From: Helicobacter ibis
GTDB taxonomy: Bacteria > Campylobacterota > Campylobacteria > Campylobacterales > Helicobacteraceae
Direction of reading: 5' to 3'
NCBI RefSeq assembly: GCF_027859255.1
Contig: NZ_JAQHXR010000002.1
Coordinates: forward strand, 401,420-465,419
DNA length: 64,000 nt
Below, one piece after another: positions 34,061 to 42,292 of the stretch. Every line of letters starts with the position of its first letter. Positions within the stretch are counted from its first letter, which is position 1. The notes beneath the pieces were generated by a model, which ran no database searches, was not told the origin of the DNA, and saw only the letters and a program-made list of their open reading frames with translations. The translations under genes were made by a program, and so were the position numbers.

Positions 34061-34750
34061 ATGATGAAGAACAATTGGGACTTAAGTTATAAAAATGGAT
34101 ATAATCATAACCTATATCCCAATGAAGAGCTCATTAGATTCTTAAACACTTTTATAAAAAAGCAAGTTGATATTGGACAATTCAAAAATATATACAATAA
34201 CACTACAAATCCACCCCCCCCCCCCACCTCTAATATCTCGACTTTAAATATACGAGCACTAGATTTTGGTTGTGGAATAGGAAGACAAACCCTGTTTTTA
34301 AGTGAGTTTGATATAGAAAGCCATGGTATAGATATATCTAAACAAGCAATAGATAAAGCAAAAAAACTTTCAGAACAATTAAATATAAAAGCTATCTTTG
34401 AAATATATGACGGAAAAAATATAAAGTTTCGTGATAATTTTTTTGATTTTAGTATTAGTTTGGGAGTTTTAAATTGCATACCAATAGCTAACCTACCTAA
34501 CATACTAAGAGAAATAAAAAGAGTTACTAAAAAATACTGCTTTTTTACTTTGATTGGAGATATATCACACAAAATAAAATATAACATTGATAATAAAAAT
34601 TTCAATCCTATAGAATTTTATTTTAATGATGAGAATATTTTTGAAATATTTAATGAATTTCAAATCATAAATATAAATAAAAATACAAAAGAAAGTCTAA
34701 TTAACAGAGATATATACACTACTTACTCTATAACTTTACAAAAAAATTAA
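34061..34750 (+). CDS. SAM-dependent methyltransferase with poly-C tract, ON
   Basis: This 229-residue class I methyltransferase has ALDFGCGIGRQTLFLSEFD near residue 67, HGIDISKQAIDKA, and FDFSISLGVLNCI. A run of 12 C on the coding strand at codon 51 encodes five prolines in a linker before the SAM fold. 11 or 13 C would run into stops within 15 codons and remove the whole catalytic domain, so this is also a switch, here ON. It is transcribed away from the glycan run and toward flagellin, ending 18 bases before the flagellin's sigma-54 promoter. GAGG lies upstream of the paired ATG ATG start. The substrate is unknown; the position suggests a flagellin glycan. Confidence 0.82.
   Translation: MMKNNWDLSYKNGYNHNLYPNEELIRFLNTFIKKQVDIGQFKNIYNNTTNPPPPPTSNISTLNIRALDFGCGIGRQTLFLSEFDIESHGIDISKQAIDKAKKLSEQLNIKAIFEIYDGKNIKFRDNFFDFSISLGVLNCIPIANLPNILREIKRVTKKYCFFTLIGDISHKIKYNIDNKNFNPIEFYFNDENIFEIFNEFQIININKNTKESLINRDIYTTYSITLQKN
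34214..34225 (+). repeat. Poly-C tract T14 (12 C on coding strand)
   Basis: Context is ACAAATCCA, 12 C, ACCTCTAATATC. It is the only tract where the coding strand carries C, giving Pro5. On the G strand the 5' flank is TTAGAGGT, unlike the TCTGC of the others. Confidence 0.95.
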
Positions 34751-34767
34751 CCTAAAATTTTTCAAAT

Positions 34768-34783
34768 TGGAACATTACTTGCT
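34768..34783 (+). promoter_or_regulatory. Sigma-54 (RpoN) promoter of the flagellin gene
   Basis: TGGAACATTACTTGCT matches the -24/-12 consensus TGGCAC-N5-TTGC, with exactly ten bases between GG and GC. It lies 40 bases upstream of the flagellin ATG. In Helicobacter, RpoN with FlgR drives flaB and hook genes. Confidence 0.85.
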
Positions 34784-34822
34784 TATATCAGATTTGAAAA
34801 TTTAAATTGCAAAGGATGCATA

Positions 34823-36406
34823 ATGAGTTATAGGATTTACACAAATGTCAATGCGTTAAATGCACATACTTCTGGTCTTGTAAATAACAGAAATATGGCA
34901 GAGTCGCTAGAAAAATTAAGTTCTGGTTTGAGAATTAATAAAGCAGCAGACGATGCTTCTGGTATGGCAATTGCTGATAGCTTAAGATCTCAAGCAGCAG
35001 CACTAGGTCAAGCTACTAGAAATGCAAATGATGCAATCGGTATGATACAAACTGCCGATAAAGCTATGGATGAGCAAATAAAGATTCTAGATACAATTAA
35101 GACTAAGGCTACTCAAGCAGCTCAAGATGGTCAAACAACAACTACAAGAAATGCACTTCAAAGTGATATTCTAAGACTTATGGAGGAGCTTGATAATATA
35201 GCAAATACTACAAGCTTTAATGGACAACAAATGCTATCAGGTGCTTTTACAAACAAAGAATTCCAAATTGGTGCTTACTCAAACACAACGGTTAAAGCTT
35301 CAATTCAACCTACAAACTCTCACAAAATAGGACATGTTAGATATGAAACAAGTGCTGAAATGGCAGTTAGTGGTGGTGCTGGCTCACTCGGTGAAGTTAC
35401 ACTAAAATTCTTAAATACAGATGGAACAAATAATTATGCAATAGAATCTGTAAAGATTTCTACTTCTGCTGGAACTGGTCTTGGAGCATTATCAGAAGCA
35501 ATCAATAAAAACTCAGATCAACTAGGCGTTAGAGCTACTTGGAATGTTATGGGTCAAGGTGGTGGAGCAATTGCTAGTGGAACTGTTAGGGGACTTGTTA
35601 TAAATGGTATCAAAATAGGCGACATAAATGATGTCCAAAAAAATGATATGGACGGAAGACTAATAAATGCAATTAATGCACAAAAAGAAAGAACCGGTGT
35701 TCAAGCATCTTTGAGTATCTCTGGTGCATTGCAACTAACAAGCGTTGATGGTAGGGCAATTTCTGTGCAAGTAGATGATGGCGAAGAGGTTTTAAATGGC
35801 GTAAATAGTGCTGGTGCACCTGTAGTAGATACAGGATCTTTCATTGGTATATCTGGAACAGCCCATGCAATTATTGGTAGACTAACACTAATTAGGCTTA
35901 ATGCGAGAGATATTTTAGTATCTGGAACAAACTTCTCAACAATAGGTCTTCACTCTGGTGCTGCTAATATCCAACAAGGTTCTGGTTTAGCACAATACAC
36001 TGTAAATCTAAGAAGTGTAAATGGTGAGTTTGATTCAAATGTAGCATCTGCAATCGGTGCAAATGCAAATGTAGCAGTTGGATTTGTAAATAAAAATGGT
36101 ATTGGTGCTGGCGTAACTAGCCTAGAAGGTGCTATGGCAGTTATGGATATGGCACAAAGTGCACAAGAACACTTAGATAGAATTAGAGCAGACTTAGGTT
36201 CTGTGCAACAACAACTTGTAGCAACAATTAACAATATAACTGTTACTCAAGTAAATGTAAAATCAGCAGAATCTCAAATTAGAGATACAGACTTTGCAGA
36301 AGAATCAGCAAACTTCTCTAAGACTAATATCTTAGCACAATCTGGTAGCTTTGCAATGGCACAAGCAAACCAAGTGCAAAACAACATCTTAAAACTATTG
36401 CAATAA
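34823..36406 (+). CDS. flaB: Flagellin, FlaB type
   Basis: This 527-residue flagellin has conserved N- and C-terminal D0/D1 domains ([17 protein letters not shown] near residue 28; [16 protein letters not shown] and NNILKLLQ at the end) and a variable centre. I compared it from memory with H. pylori flagellins. The segments [25 protein letters not shown] and FSTIGLHS match FlaB better than FlaA. The sigma-54 promoter upstream fits FlaB too, since flaA is normally sigma-28 dependent. AAAGGATGCATA precedes the ATG. It lies directly before a Maf-type glycosyltransferase, which probably adds a nonulosonic acid to its surface-exposed Ser/Thr residues. Confidence 0.92.
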   Translation: MSYRIYTNVNALNAHTSGLVNNRNMAESLEKLSSGLRINKAADDASGMAIADSLRSQAAALGQATRNANDAIGMIQTADKAMDEQIKILDTIKTKATQAAQDGQTTTTRNALQSDILRLMEELDNIANTTSFNGQQMLSGAFTNKEFQIGAYSNTTVKASIQPTNSHKIGHVRYETSAEMAVSGGAGSLGEVTLKFLNTDGTNNYAIESVKISTSAGTGLGALSEAINKNSDQLGVRATWNVMGQGGGAIASGTVRGLVINGIKIGDINDVQKNDMDGRLINAINAQKERTGVQASLSISGALQLTSVDGRAISVQVDDGEEVLNGVNSAGAPVVDTGSFIGISGTAHAIIGRLTLIRLNARDILVSGTNFSTIGLHSGAANIQQGSGLAQYTVNLRSVNGEFDSNVASAIGANANVAVGFVNKNGIGAGVTSLEGAMAVMDMAQSAQEHLDRIRADLGSVQQQLVATINNITVTQVNVKSAESQIRDTDFAEESANFSKTNILAQSGSFAMAQANQVQNNILKLLQ

Positions 36407-36460
36407 CTATTAGCCTTTGGCTTCTAGTTATCTACATAACGCAAAATTCAAGGAAGAAAT

Positions 36461-38443
36461 ATGTCTAATTCAGAAATAACAAACCCAAGATTAGAAAAGA
36501 ATCTAAGTGCATTGGCTAAAAAAAATCCTCTACTAGCAGGACAATTAAGACTATTGCAACCAAACAAAAAATATGAAGTTTTTATTGGTGAAGATCCACT
36601 AAATATCAATATATATGACAAAGAAGATCAAGTAGCACTATTTCAAAATGAGCCATTAGATGAAGTGCAAAACAAAATAGTAGAGTTTGAATCCTTAAAA
36701 CTCTATCCATTTTTTTATTTTTTTGGTATAGGTAATGGTATCTTTTTTAAGCTTTTATTGCAGAATAAATCATTAAAAAAACTTTTTATATTCGAGCCTG
36801 AATTAGAACTAATATACATAGCTTTAAATTTTGCGGATTTTGAACAAGATATTTTAGACGAAAGATTACTAATTTTTTGGACTAAAACTTCATCTTTTGG
36901 CGAACTAGATCAATATTTAGTAAAAGAGGGACAATGGATTTATTCTAGAATCTATAATCTTCATATTTACAATAACTACTATGGTAGATACTCTCAAGAA
37001 TGCCTCTTTATAAACACCATTCTAACTCGTAGCTTAGAACACCATGTAGTAGCTGTTGGGAATGATTCTACAGATTCTCTAATAGGTATCAAGCACCATA
37101 TAGCAAACATGCCAAAGATGATAGAAACTCCATCACTACTAGAGCTTATAAAGAATGCAAAAAATACAAATACTGCAATAATAGTATCAACTGGACCTTC
37201 TTTATATAAGCAACTAGAACTTCTAAAAGAATATCAAGATTATGTAACAATAATTAGCGTTGATGCGTCTTTTCCTATTTTAGTCAAGCATGGGATAAAG
37301 CCTGATATAGTAACAACACTAGAGAGGGTAAAAGAGACAGCAGAGTTCTACAAACAAACACCAAAAGAAGCACAAGAAAATGTGATTTTTGCCATTACAA
37401 GCATAGTGCATGAAGACACGACAAACTCTATAAGCAATGGTATAAAAAGCTTTAGCATGAGACCATTTGGATACACAAGATTCTTTGAATTAAAAGAATA
37501 TGGATATGCTGGGATTGGTATGAGTGCTGCAAATATGGCTTATGAAATAGTTGTTTTAAGCAGATTTGAGAGATGTATATTTATAGGACAAGATTTATCA
37601 TTCTCAATAGATGGTAAAACTCACTCAAAAGACGCAATCTTTGGCGAAAAAGAATCTCAATACAAACAAAAAGAAAACATAGGAGATAAGATTCTAATAG
37701 AAGCATATGGTGGTGATGGATATGTAGAGACGACTTCTGTGTGGAAGATGTTTTTAAACTTCTTTGAAAAAGATATTGCAGATACACCATATCCGCTAGA
37801 TGTGATAAACTCAACTGAAGGTGGAGCTAGAATCCATGGCACAAGAGAACTATCTTTTAGAGATTCATTAAGTTTGGTTACAAAGGATAAAAAGAAGCAA
37901 ATAAAATTACAATCTCCAACAAAAGAAAAAATAAAAGAAAACACAAAACAAATTGAATCTAAAGTCAAAGAATTCCTAGAATTCGGCTACAAAAAGAAAA
38001 AAAGTGTAGAAAAAACATTCCTAAAAGTAGTCAAAATGACAGAAGAATTAGAAAAACTAAACAAAGAAAACAAACTAGAAAAAATCAATTGGACAAAACT
38101 AGAAAAGATTCTAGATGAAATTGATGATATAAAGCTATATTTCCAAGATGATTTATTTATAAAGGCATTCTCCGATGCGGTGCAATCATACATAGTTCAT
38201 CAAGAATTAGAATTTGCAAAAATAATAGTAAGACCTGTAAATAATCTAATAGAAAAACAAGTCAAACAAATTGATTGGCTTTATGCACATAAATTTTGGC
38301 TTTTCTCCCTTGCAGGCGGAATGGACGCTACACTTGAAGTAGTAAAAGAAGAAGCAAAAAACTGGATGAAAATCCCTGAGAAATTCTATAAAGAATCTTA
38401 TATAAGAACTCTTTCAAAAGGAGATAAAAAGCAAGAAGAATAA
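36461..38443 (+). CDS. Maf-type motility accessory factor (flagellin glycosyltransferase)
   Basis: This 660-residue protein has the Maf/DUF115 layout. An N-terminal region has LFIFEPELELIYIALN. The central DUF115 fold has AIIVSTGPSLYKQLELL near 245, ISVDASFPILVKHGIKPDIV, and CIFIGQDLSFSIDGKTH near 380. The C-terminal part is helical. Maf proteins transfer pseudaminic or legionaminic acid to flagellin in Campylobacter, Helicobacter and Aeromonas. It follows the flagellin gene by 54 bases with AAGGAAGAAAT before the ATG, so flagellin and its modifier are likely co-expressed. No poly-G tract is present here, although maf genes in related bacteria can carry one. Confidence 0.88.
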   Translation: MSNSEITNPRLEKNLSALAKKNPLLAGQLRLLQPNKKYEVFIGEDPLNINIYDKEDQVALFQNEPLDEVQNKIVEFESLKLYPFFYFFGIGNGIFFKLLLQNKSLKKLFIFEPELELIYIALNFADFEQDILDERLLIFWTKTSSFGELDQYLVKEGQWIYSRIYNLHIYNNYYGRYSQECLFINTILTRSLEHHVVAVGNDSTDSLIGIKHHIANMPKMIETPSLLELIKNAKNTNTAIIVSTGPSLYKQLELLKEYQDYVTIISVDASFPILVKHGIKPDIVTTLERVKETAEFYKQTPKEAQENVIFAITSIVHEDTTNSISNGIKSFSMRPFGYTRFFELKEYGYAGIGMSAANMAYEIVVLSRFERCIFIGQDLSFSIDGKTHSKDAIFGEKESQYKQKENIGDKILIEAYGGDGYVETTSVWKMFLNFFEKDIADTPYPLDVINSTEGGARIHGTRELSFRDSLSLVTKDKKKQIKLQSPTKEKIKENTKQIESKVKEFLEFGYKKKKSVEKTFLKVVKMTEELEKLNKENKLEKINWTKLEKILDEIDDIKLYFQDDLFIKAFSDAVQSYIVHQELEFAKIIVRPVNNLIEKQVKQIDWLYAHKFWLFSLAGGMDATLEVVKEEAKNWMKIPEKFYKESYIRTLSKGDKKQEE

Positions 38444-38448
38444 CTTCT

Positions 38449-38972
38449 TTATTGCTTTATAAAAGTAGCTAGATTTTTTAAATTACCTGTAACTATCTTA
38501 GCTATATCACCTTTTTCATGTATTATAACTAGTGGTATATTTGCGCTTTGAAGTATTTCTTTTTTACCTCATCTCTCATTTGCACCCTTAGTTTATTTGT
38601 GCCAAAATGACCACCACCAAAATATTCTAAAACAAACAATGGATTCCTATTTTTCTTCTCATACACTAAAAAATCAACATAAAATTTATTATACAAATAC
38701 CAATCATCTACTTTTGACTTCAAAAAAGAACTCATACTAACTTGAGGAGCAACCAAACACTTGCTTGTATCTAAAACACGAACTAAAGATGATAAAACTT
38801 CATACTCTTCATCATTCAGAAATTTTTTAGAATCAATTTTTGCTGCGTCTGATTTATTAAGGTTATCTAATATATTTTCATACTCAAATAATTCACTTTT
38901 TAGTTTTGCTAACTCCACTTCTTTAGCATGTATGTTCTCTTTTATATCTTTTATAGCATCTTTTATTTTCAT
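38449..38972 (-). pseudogene. DUF2726-like protein, frameshifted near the 3' end
   Basis: The N-terminal third is a coiled coil (IKENIHAKEVELAKLKSELF). The rest has LVAPQVSMSSFL, WYLYNKFYVDFLV and FVLEYFGGGHFG, resembling the nuclease-like DUF2726 fold. The frame ends at 38529 with YFKAQIYH. Adding one A to the A6 run just before (GGTAAAAAAG) instead gives KKEILQSANIPLVIIHEKGD and a natural end at 38449. The total length then becomes a whole number of codons. So a one-base deletion, or a sequencing error, has cut and altered the last 30 residues. The start directly follows the slt stop. Confidence 0.75.
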
Positions 38973-40574
38973 TCATCTAAGAGTTTCCTTTAAAATATCA
39001 TTTACCTTTAATTCCTTGCCAAATGCTTTTTGGTAGATAATATAGTTTGCTAAAACTTTCTTTCCATAAAGCCTAGTTTCCTCATAAGGGATAACCTCTA
39101 AGCTATACCATGGATCTAGTGGATTTGATTTTTTAAAGACATCATTATTTGCCAAGAATCTCCTAGTAAAACCAGGACCACCATTATAAGCATATGAAAT
39201 AAACAATGGATGATTATTAAACTCTCTTATTAATGGACGAGTAAAATACTCTGCATATCTAACATTAATCGCAGGATTAAACATATCTAAATATCCTATC
39301 TTATCACTTTCATTAAGCTCTTTTGAAATCGCAACTACATTAAATGGCATAAGTTGCATAAGCCCTAAGGCATATGAAGTTGAAATTGCAGTTGGTATAA
39401 ACAAGCTCTCTTGTCTCCCAAGTGCATACAACAAAGCTTGTTTATCGCTAGAGTATTTTCCAAACACATCTTTATAAGGCATTAGAAAATATTCTATACC
39501 TTTTTGCTTATTTAGCCATAGATAATGAGCTTTTGTATTGCTATGGTTTACTGCTTGTATTGATTTTTGCTTATTTTTAGAATCTCTTATACTAACCCAC
39601 TTAAATGGATCTGTAATATCCCATGAAGCTTTAGTATCATTTGTGCTTACATCATAATGTATCTCATAGCTTGGCTTCATTCCAGTTAATTCCAAACTTG
39701 CAATAGTATATATATCTACAGAATCAGACAAACTTAATTCCTGTAAATATTTCATATCTTTACTTGCCATATAGCTCCAAAATAGTGCCCTATTTTTATT
39801 TATCTTATATTTTGCACTCTTGCTTGAAAGCATAAAATATTCTAATGCATCTTTATTATCTCCATATTTAATCGCATTTAACCCCAAATAAAATAAATCT
39901 TCACTATCTAAAAATTTTGCTACATCGCTAACCTTTAAATTCAAAAACGAAGCATGTAAATTTATATACGATTGATTGATTATTGCGTGTTTCATGGCTC
40001 TAAAAAATGTGGTATTTTTGCTGTGTATATATTTAATCAAAGTAGCAGTTGGAATCTCTTTATTTAATTTAGCTCTATATTTTGCACTAACACCAAAATA
40101 AAAATTGCCAAAATTTGCTGCACTTCCTTTTATTAACTCACCAAATGGATTGGTGGATGCCATTATTGCTAGATTCCTTGATAGAGTTTTATTTTGTTCT
40201 TTTATCTTTTTTGATAGTGATATTAGAGTGTTTTTATCTAGCTTTTCAGCATTCTTTAGCGTTAATGCAGATGCTATGCAGTTTGAATCTTGTTTTATTA
40301 GTTTTGATAGTTCCATTCTTTGACAAATTGTTTTTCTTGATAGGGTTTTATTATCTCCCTTTTTATACAAAAGACCAAATAATTTTGCATTCTTTTTATA
40401 AGCTAAATCATAAGCTTCTTTAGCCTCTTTAGGTTTTATATCTTGTTGCAAAAATAGCCAAATATAAAAGTCCCTAGAGATTCCAGTAGGTTGCGACTTT
40501 AAATAATCTAGCGTTATATCTTTTGCGGCTACAAAACCAACAAAAATAAAAAAAACAAGCAATATTTTTTTCAT
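38973..40574 (-). CDS. slt: Soluble lytic murein transglycosylase
   Basis: This 533-residue protein has a signal peptide (MKKILLVFFIFVGFVAAKD), a long helical solenoid, and a C-terminal lysozyme-like domain. The catalytic Glu is in ALGRQESLF near residue 390, followed by YALGLMQLMPFN and SYAYNGGPGFTRR. It cleaves periplasmic peptidoglycan to anhydro-muropeptides. The order slt, yggT, gltX on one strand matches what I recall of H. pylori HP0645-HP0643. Confidence 0.9.
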   Translation of the reverse strand: MKKILLVFFIFVGFVAAKDITLDYLKSQPTGISRDFYIWLFLQQDIKPKEAKEAYDLAYKKNAKLFGLLYKKGDNKTLSRKTICQRMELSKLIKQDSNCIASALTLKNAEKLDKNTLISLSKKIKEQNKTLSRNLAIMASTNPFGELIKGSAANFGNFYFGVSAKYRAKLNKEIPTATLIKYIHSKNTTFFRAMKHAIINQSYINLHASFLNLKVSDVAKFLDSEDLFYLGLNAIKYGDNKDALEYFMLSSKSAKYKINKNRALFWSYMASKDMKYLQELSLSDSVDIYTIASLELTGMKPSYEIHYDVSTNDTKASWDITDPFKWVSIRDSKNKQKSIQAVNHSNTKAHYLWLNKQKGIEYFLMPYKDVFGKYSSDKQALLYALGRQESLFIPTAISTSYALGLMQLMPFNVVAISKELNESDKIGYLDMFNPAINVRYAEYFTRPLIREFNNHPLFISYAYNGGPGFTRRFLANNDVFKKSNPLDPWYSLEVIPYEETRLYGKKVLANYIIYQKAFGKELKVNDILKETLR

Positions 40575-40583
40575 ACATAATCC

Positions 40584-40877
40584 TTAAAAACTACTTGAAA
40601 GCTGGAATAAAAGCCTAACTAAAAATAAATCAATGAACTTCAAAACCAAAATTACGATAATAGGTGCTATATCTACATTTGAAATAGTAGTTGGCACAAA
40701 CCTTCTAAGCATCGCATAAACTGGCTCTGTTAGCTTATATAAAATCTGCACAATGGGATTGTATGGATCAACTCTAAACCAAGACACAAATGCAGAAATA
40801 ATAACAATCCACACATATATATTAATAATCATGCTTAAAATTTGTGCAATAGCGTCTATTAATGTGCTTAAAACCAT
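40584..40877 (-). CDS. YggT-family integral membrane protein
   Basis: This 97-residue protein has two hydrophobic segments (about 3-28 and 68-92) and the YggT pattern SWFRVDPYNPIVQILYKLTE, followed by RRFVPTTISNVDIAPII. YggT proteins are inner-membrane proteins of uncertain function, in other bacteria linked to cell division or osmotic tolerance. It sits between gltX and slt with gaps of 10 and 9 bases, clearly in one transcription unit. Confidence 0.88.
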   Translation of the reverse strand: MVLSTLIDAIAQILSMIINIYVWIVIISAFVSWFRVDPYNPIVQILYKLTEPVYAMLRRFVPTTISNVDIAPIIVILVLKFIDLFLVRLLFQLSSSF

Positions 40878-40887
40878 TTTTACTCCT

Positions 40888-42201
40888 TTAGCTTCTAACT
40901 ATATCTTTTAAATAATACTTAACAACAGCAAATAAATCGCAAATCTCTGGTCCATGATCACTCCCACTTAACAAGAATCTCAAAGGTTTAAAGAATTTTT
41001 TGCCCTTTAGATTCGTAGCTTTTATCAATATATCCTTAAACTCATCATAACTTAACTTTTCTACATTTTCTAAGGATAGAATCTCTTGTTGCAAAATCAC
41101 AACCTCATCACCAAATTCTGCTTTAAATTCATCTTGTATTATTAGTGATTTTTTAGCAAAGATTCTATCTATTTTATCCCTTAGCTCATTTAGGGTGCTT
41201 GCTTCTTGTAAATATATCTTAGCTAACGCTCCAATACTAGAATCCTTATAACCAAGCAATACTGCTAAATCCTGCTCATTTAATAACTTAAAATGCTCTC
41301 TATTTAAAAATTTCAGCTTATTAATATCAAACTTGGCTGGTGCTTTTGCTACATTTTCTAATCTAAACCATTCTACGCATTCTTTTAGTGTAAATACCTC
41401 GCATGGTGTCTTATTTCCTAAAAGCACGAGATAGTTTAGTATTGCTTGAGGCAAATACCCGCTATCAAGCAACCATTGCACACTTGAGGCACTATCTCTT
41501 TTACTCATTTTTTTACCCTCATCATTTAAGATTATAGGCAGATGTGCAAATTCTATATCTTTGTTATAATCCAAACCTCTATGAACTAGAATCTGCTTTG
41601 GTGTATTACTTACATGATCTTCACCTCTAATTATGCAATCAATATCAAAAAGCATATCATCAATGGCACATGCAAAATTATAAGTAGGAATCCCATTTTC
41701 TTTAATAATCACAAAGCTATCAATTTCATCATTTTTAAATGTTAGCTCACCTTTTATGCTATCTTTAAAGCTTATATCACTACTAGCACCTCTAAGTCGT
41801 ATTACTGGATTTTTATTTGTATCTTTTTCCAATTCCGCCCAAGAATCATCATACCTAAAAGCCCTCTTTTGCTCCTTTGCTTCCTCTCTTTTTTTATCCA
41901 AAAACCCTTTAGTGCAATAACAATAAAAAGCCTTATTTTTAGATATCAGATATTCTGCTAATTGCCTATGTTTAGGGAAATTTTCACTTTGAAAAATAAA
42001 CTTATCCCATTTTATGCCAAATAGTGTTAGCAAGAACATAATGTCTTTTTCCTTACCCTCTATGTTTCGCTCAATATCTGTATCTTCGATTCTTAAAAGA
42101 AATGTATCTTTTTTTTGTAAAGCAATTATATAATTAAAAATAGCAGCCCTTAAATTACCTATGTGCATATCACCTGTTGGACTTGGTGCAAAACGAAGCA
42201 T
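40888..42201 (-). CDS. gltX: Glutamyl-tRNA synthetase, second type
   Basis: This 437-residue class I synthetase has the HIGH-like motif PTGDMHIGNLRAA at the N-terminus and the KMSKR signature (KKMSKRDSA) near residue 235. Helicobacter has two GluRS enzymes. The copy next to yggT and slt (HP0643 in H. pylori) is, as I recall, the one that mischarges tRNA-Gln with Glu for GatCAB to amidate. Synteny points to that type, but the sequence alone does not prove the specificity. It starts at ATG 42201, in a 91-bp gap that contains the flgE terminator, so it needs its own promoter. Confidence 0.9.
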   Translation of the reverse strand: MLRFAPSPTGDMHIGNLRAAIFNYIIALQKKDTFLLRIEDTDIERNIEGKEKDIMFLLTLFGIKWDKFIFQSENFPKHRQLAEYLISKNKAFYCYCTKGFLDKKREEAKEQKRAFRYDDSWAELEKDTNKNPVIRLRGASSDISFKDSIKGELTFKNDEIDSFVIIKENGIPTYNFACAIDDMLFDIDCIIRGEDHVSNTPKQILVHRGLDYNKDIEFAHLPIILNDEGKKMSKRDSASSVQWLLDSGYLPQAILNYLVLLGNKTPCEVFTLKECVEWFRLENVAKAPAKFDINKLKFLNREHFKLLNEQDLAVLLGYKDSSIGALAKIYLQEASTLNELRDKIDRIFAKKSLIIQDEFKAEFGDEVVILQQEILSLENVEKLSYDEFKDILIKATNLKGKKFFKPLRFLLSGSDHGPEICDLFAVVKYYLKDIVRS

Positions 42202-42269
42202 TAATAACCTTAATTATGGATTTTTGTAATTTTATCAAAAGAAAGTAGCAAAAGAAAATAAAGAAGATA

Positions 42270-42290
42270 AAAAGGAGACAAGCTCCTTTT
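42270..42290 (-). terminator. Intrinsic terminator after flgE
   Basis: On the minus strand AAAAGGAG, loop CTTGT, CTCCTTTT forms a perfect 8-bp stem that begins three bases after the flgE stop. It is followed by a T-rich stretch (TATCTTCTTTATTTTCTTTT). Confidence 0.8.
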
Positions 42291-42292
42291 AA

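Noticed and set aside
34823..36406. Flagellin as flaA
   Set aside because: The terminal and central segments match FlaB better from memory and the promoter is sigma-54. A definitive call needs an alignment.
36405..36430. Hairpin between flagellin and maf as a terminator
   Set aside because: The stem AACTATTAGCC/GGCTTCTAGTT has two internal mismatches and no T run. It may reduce read-through but is not strong enough to list.
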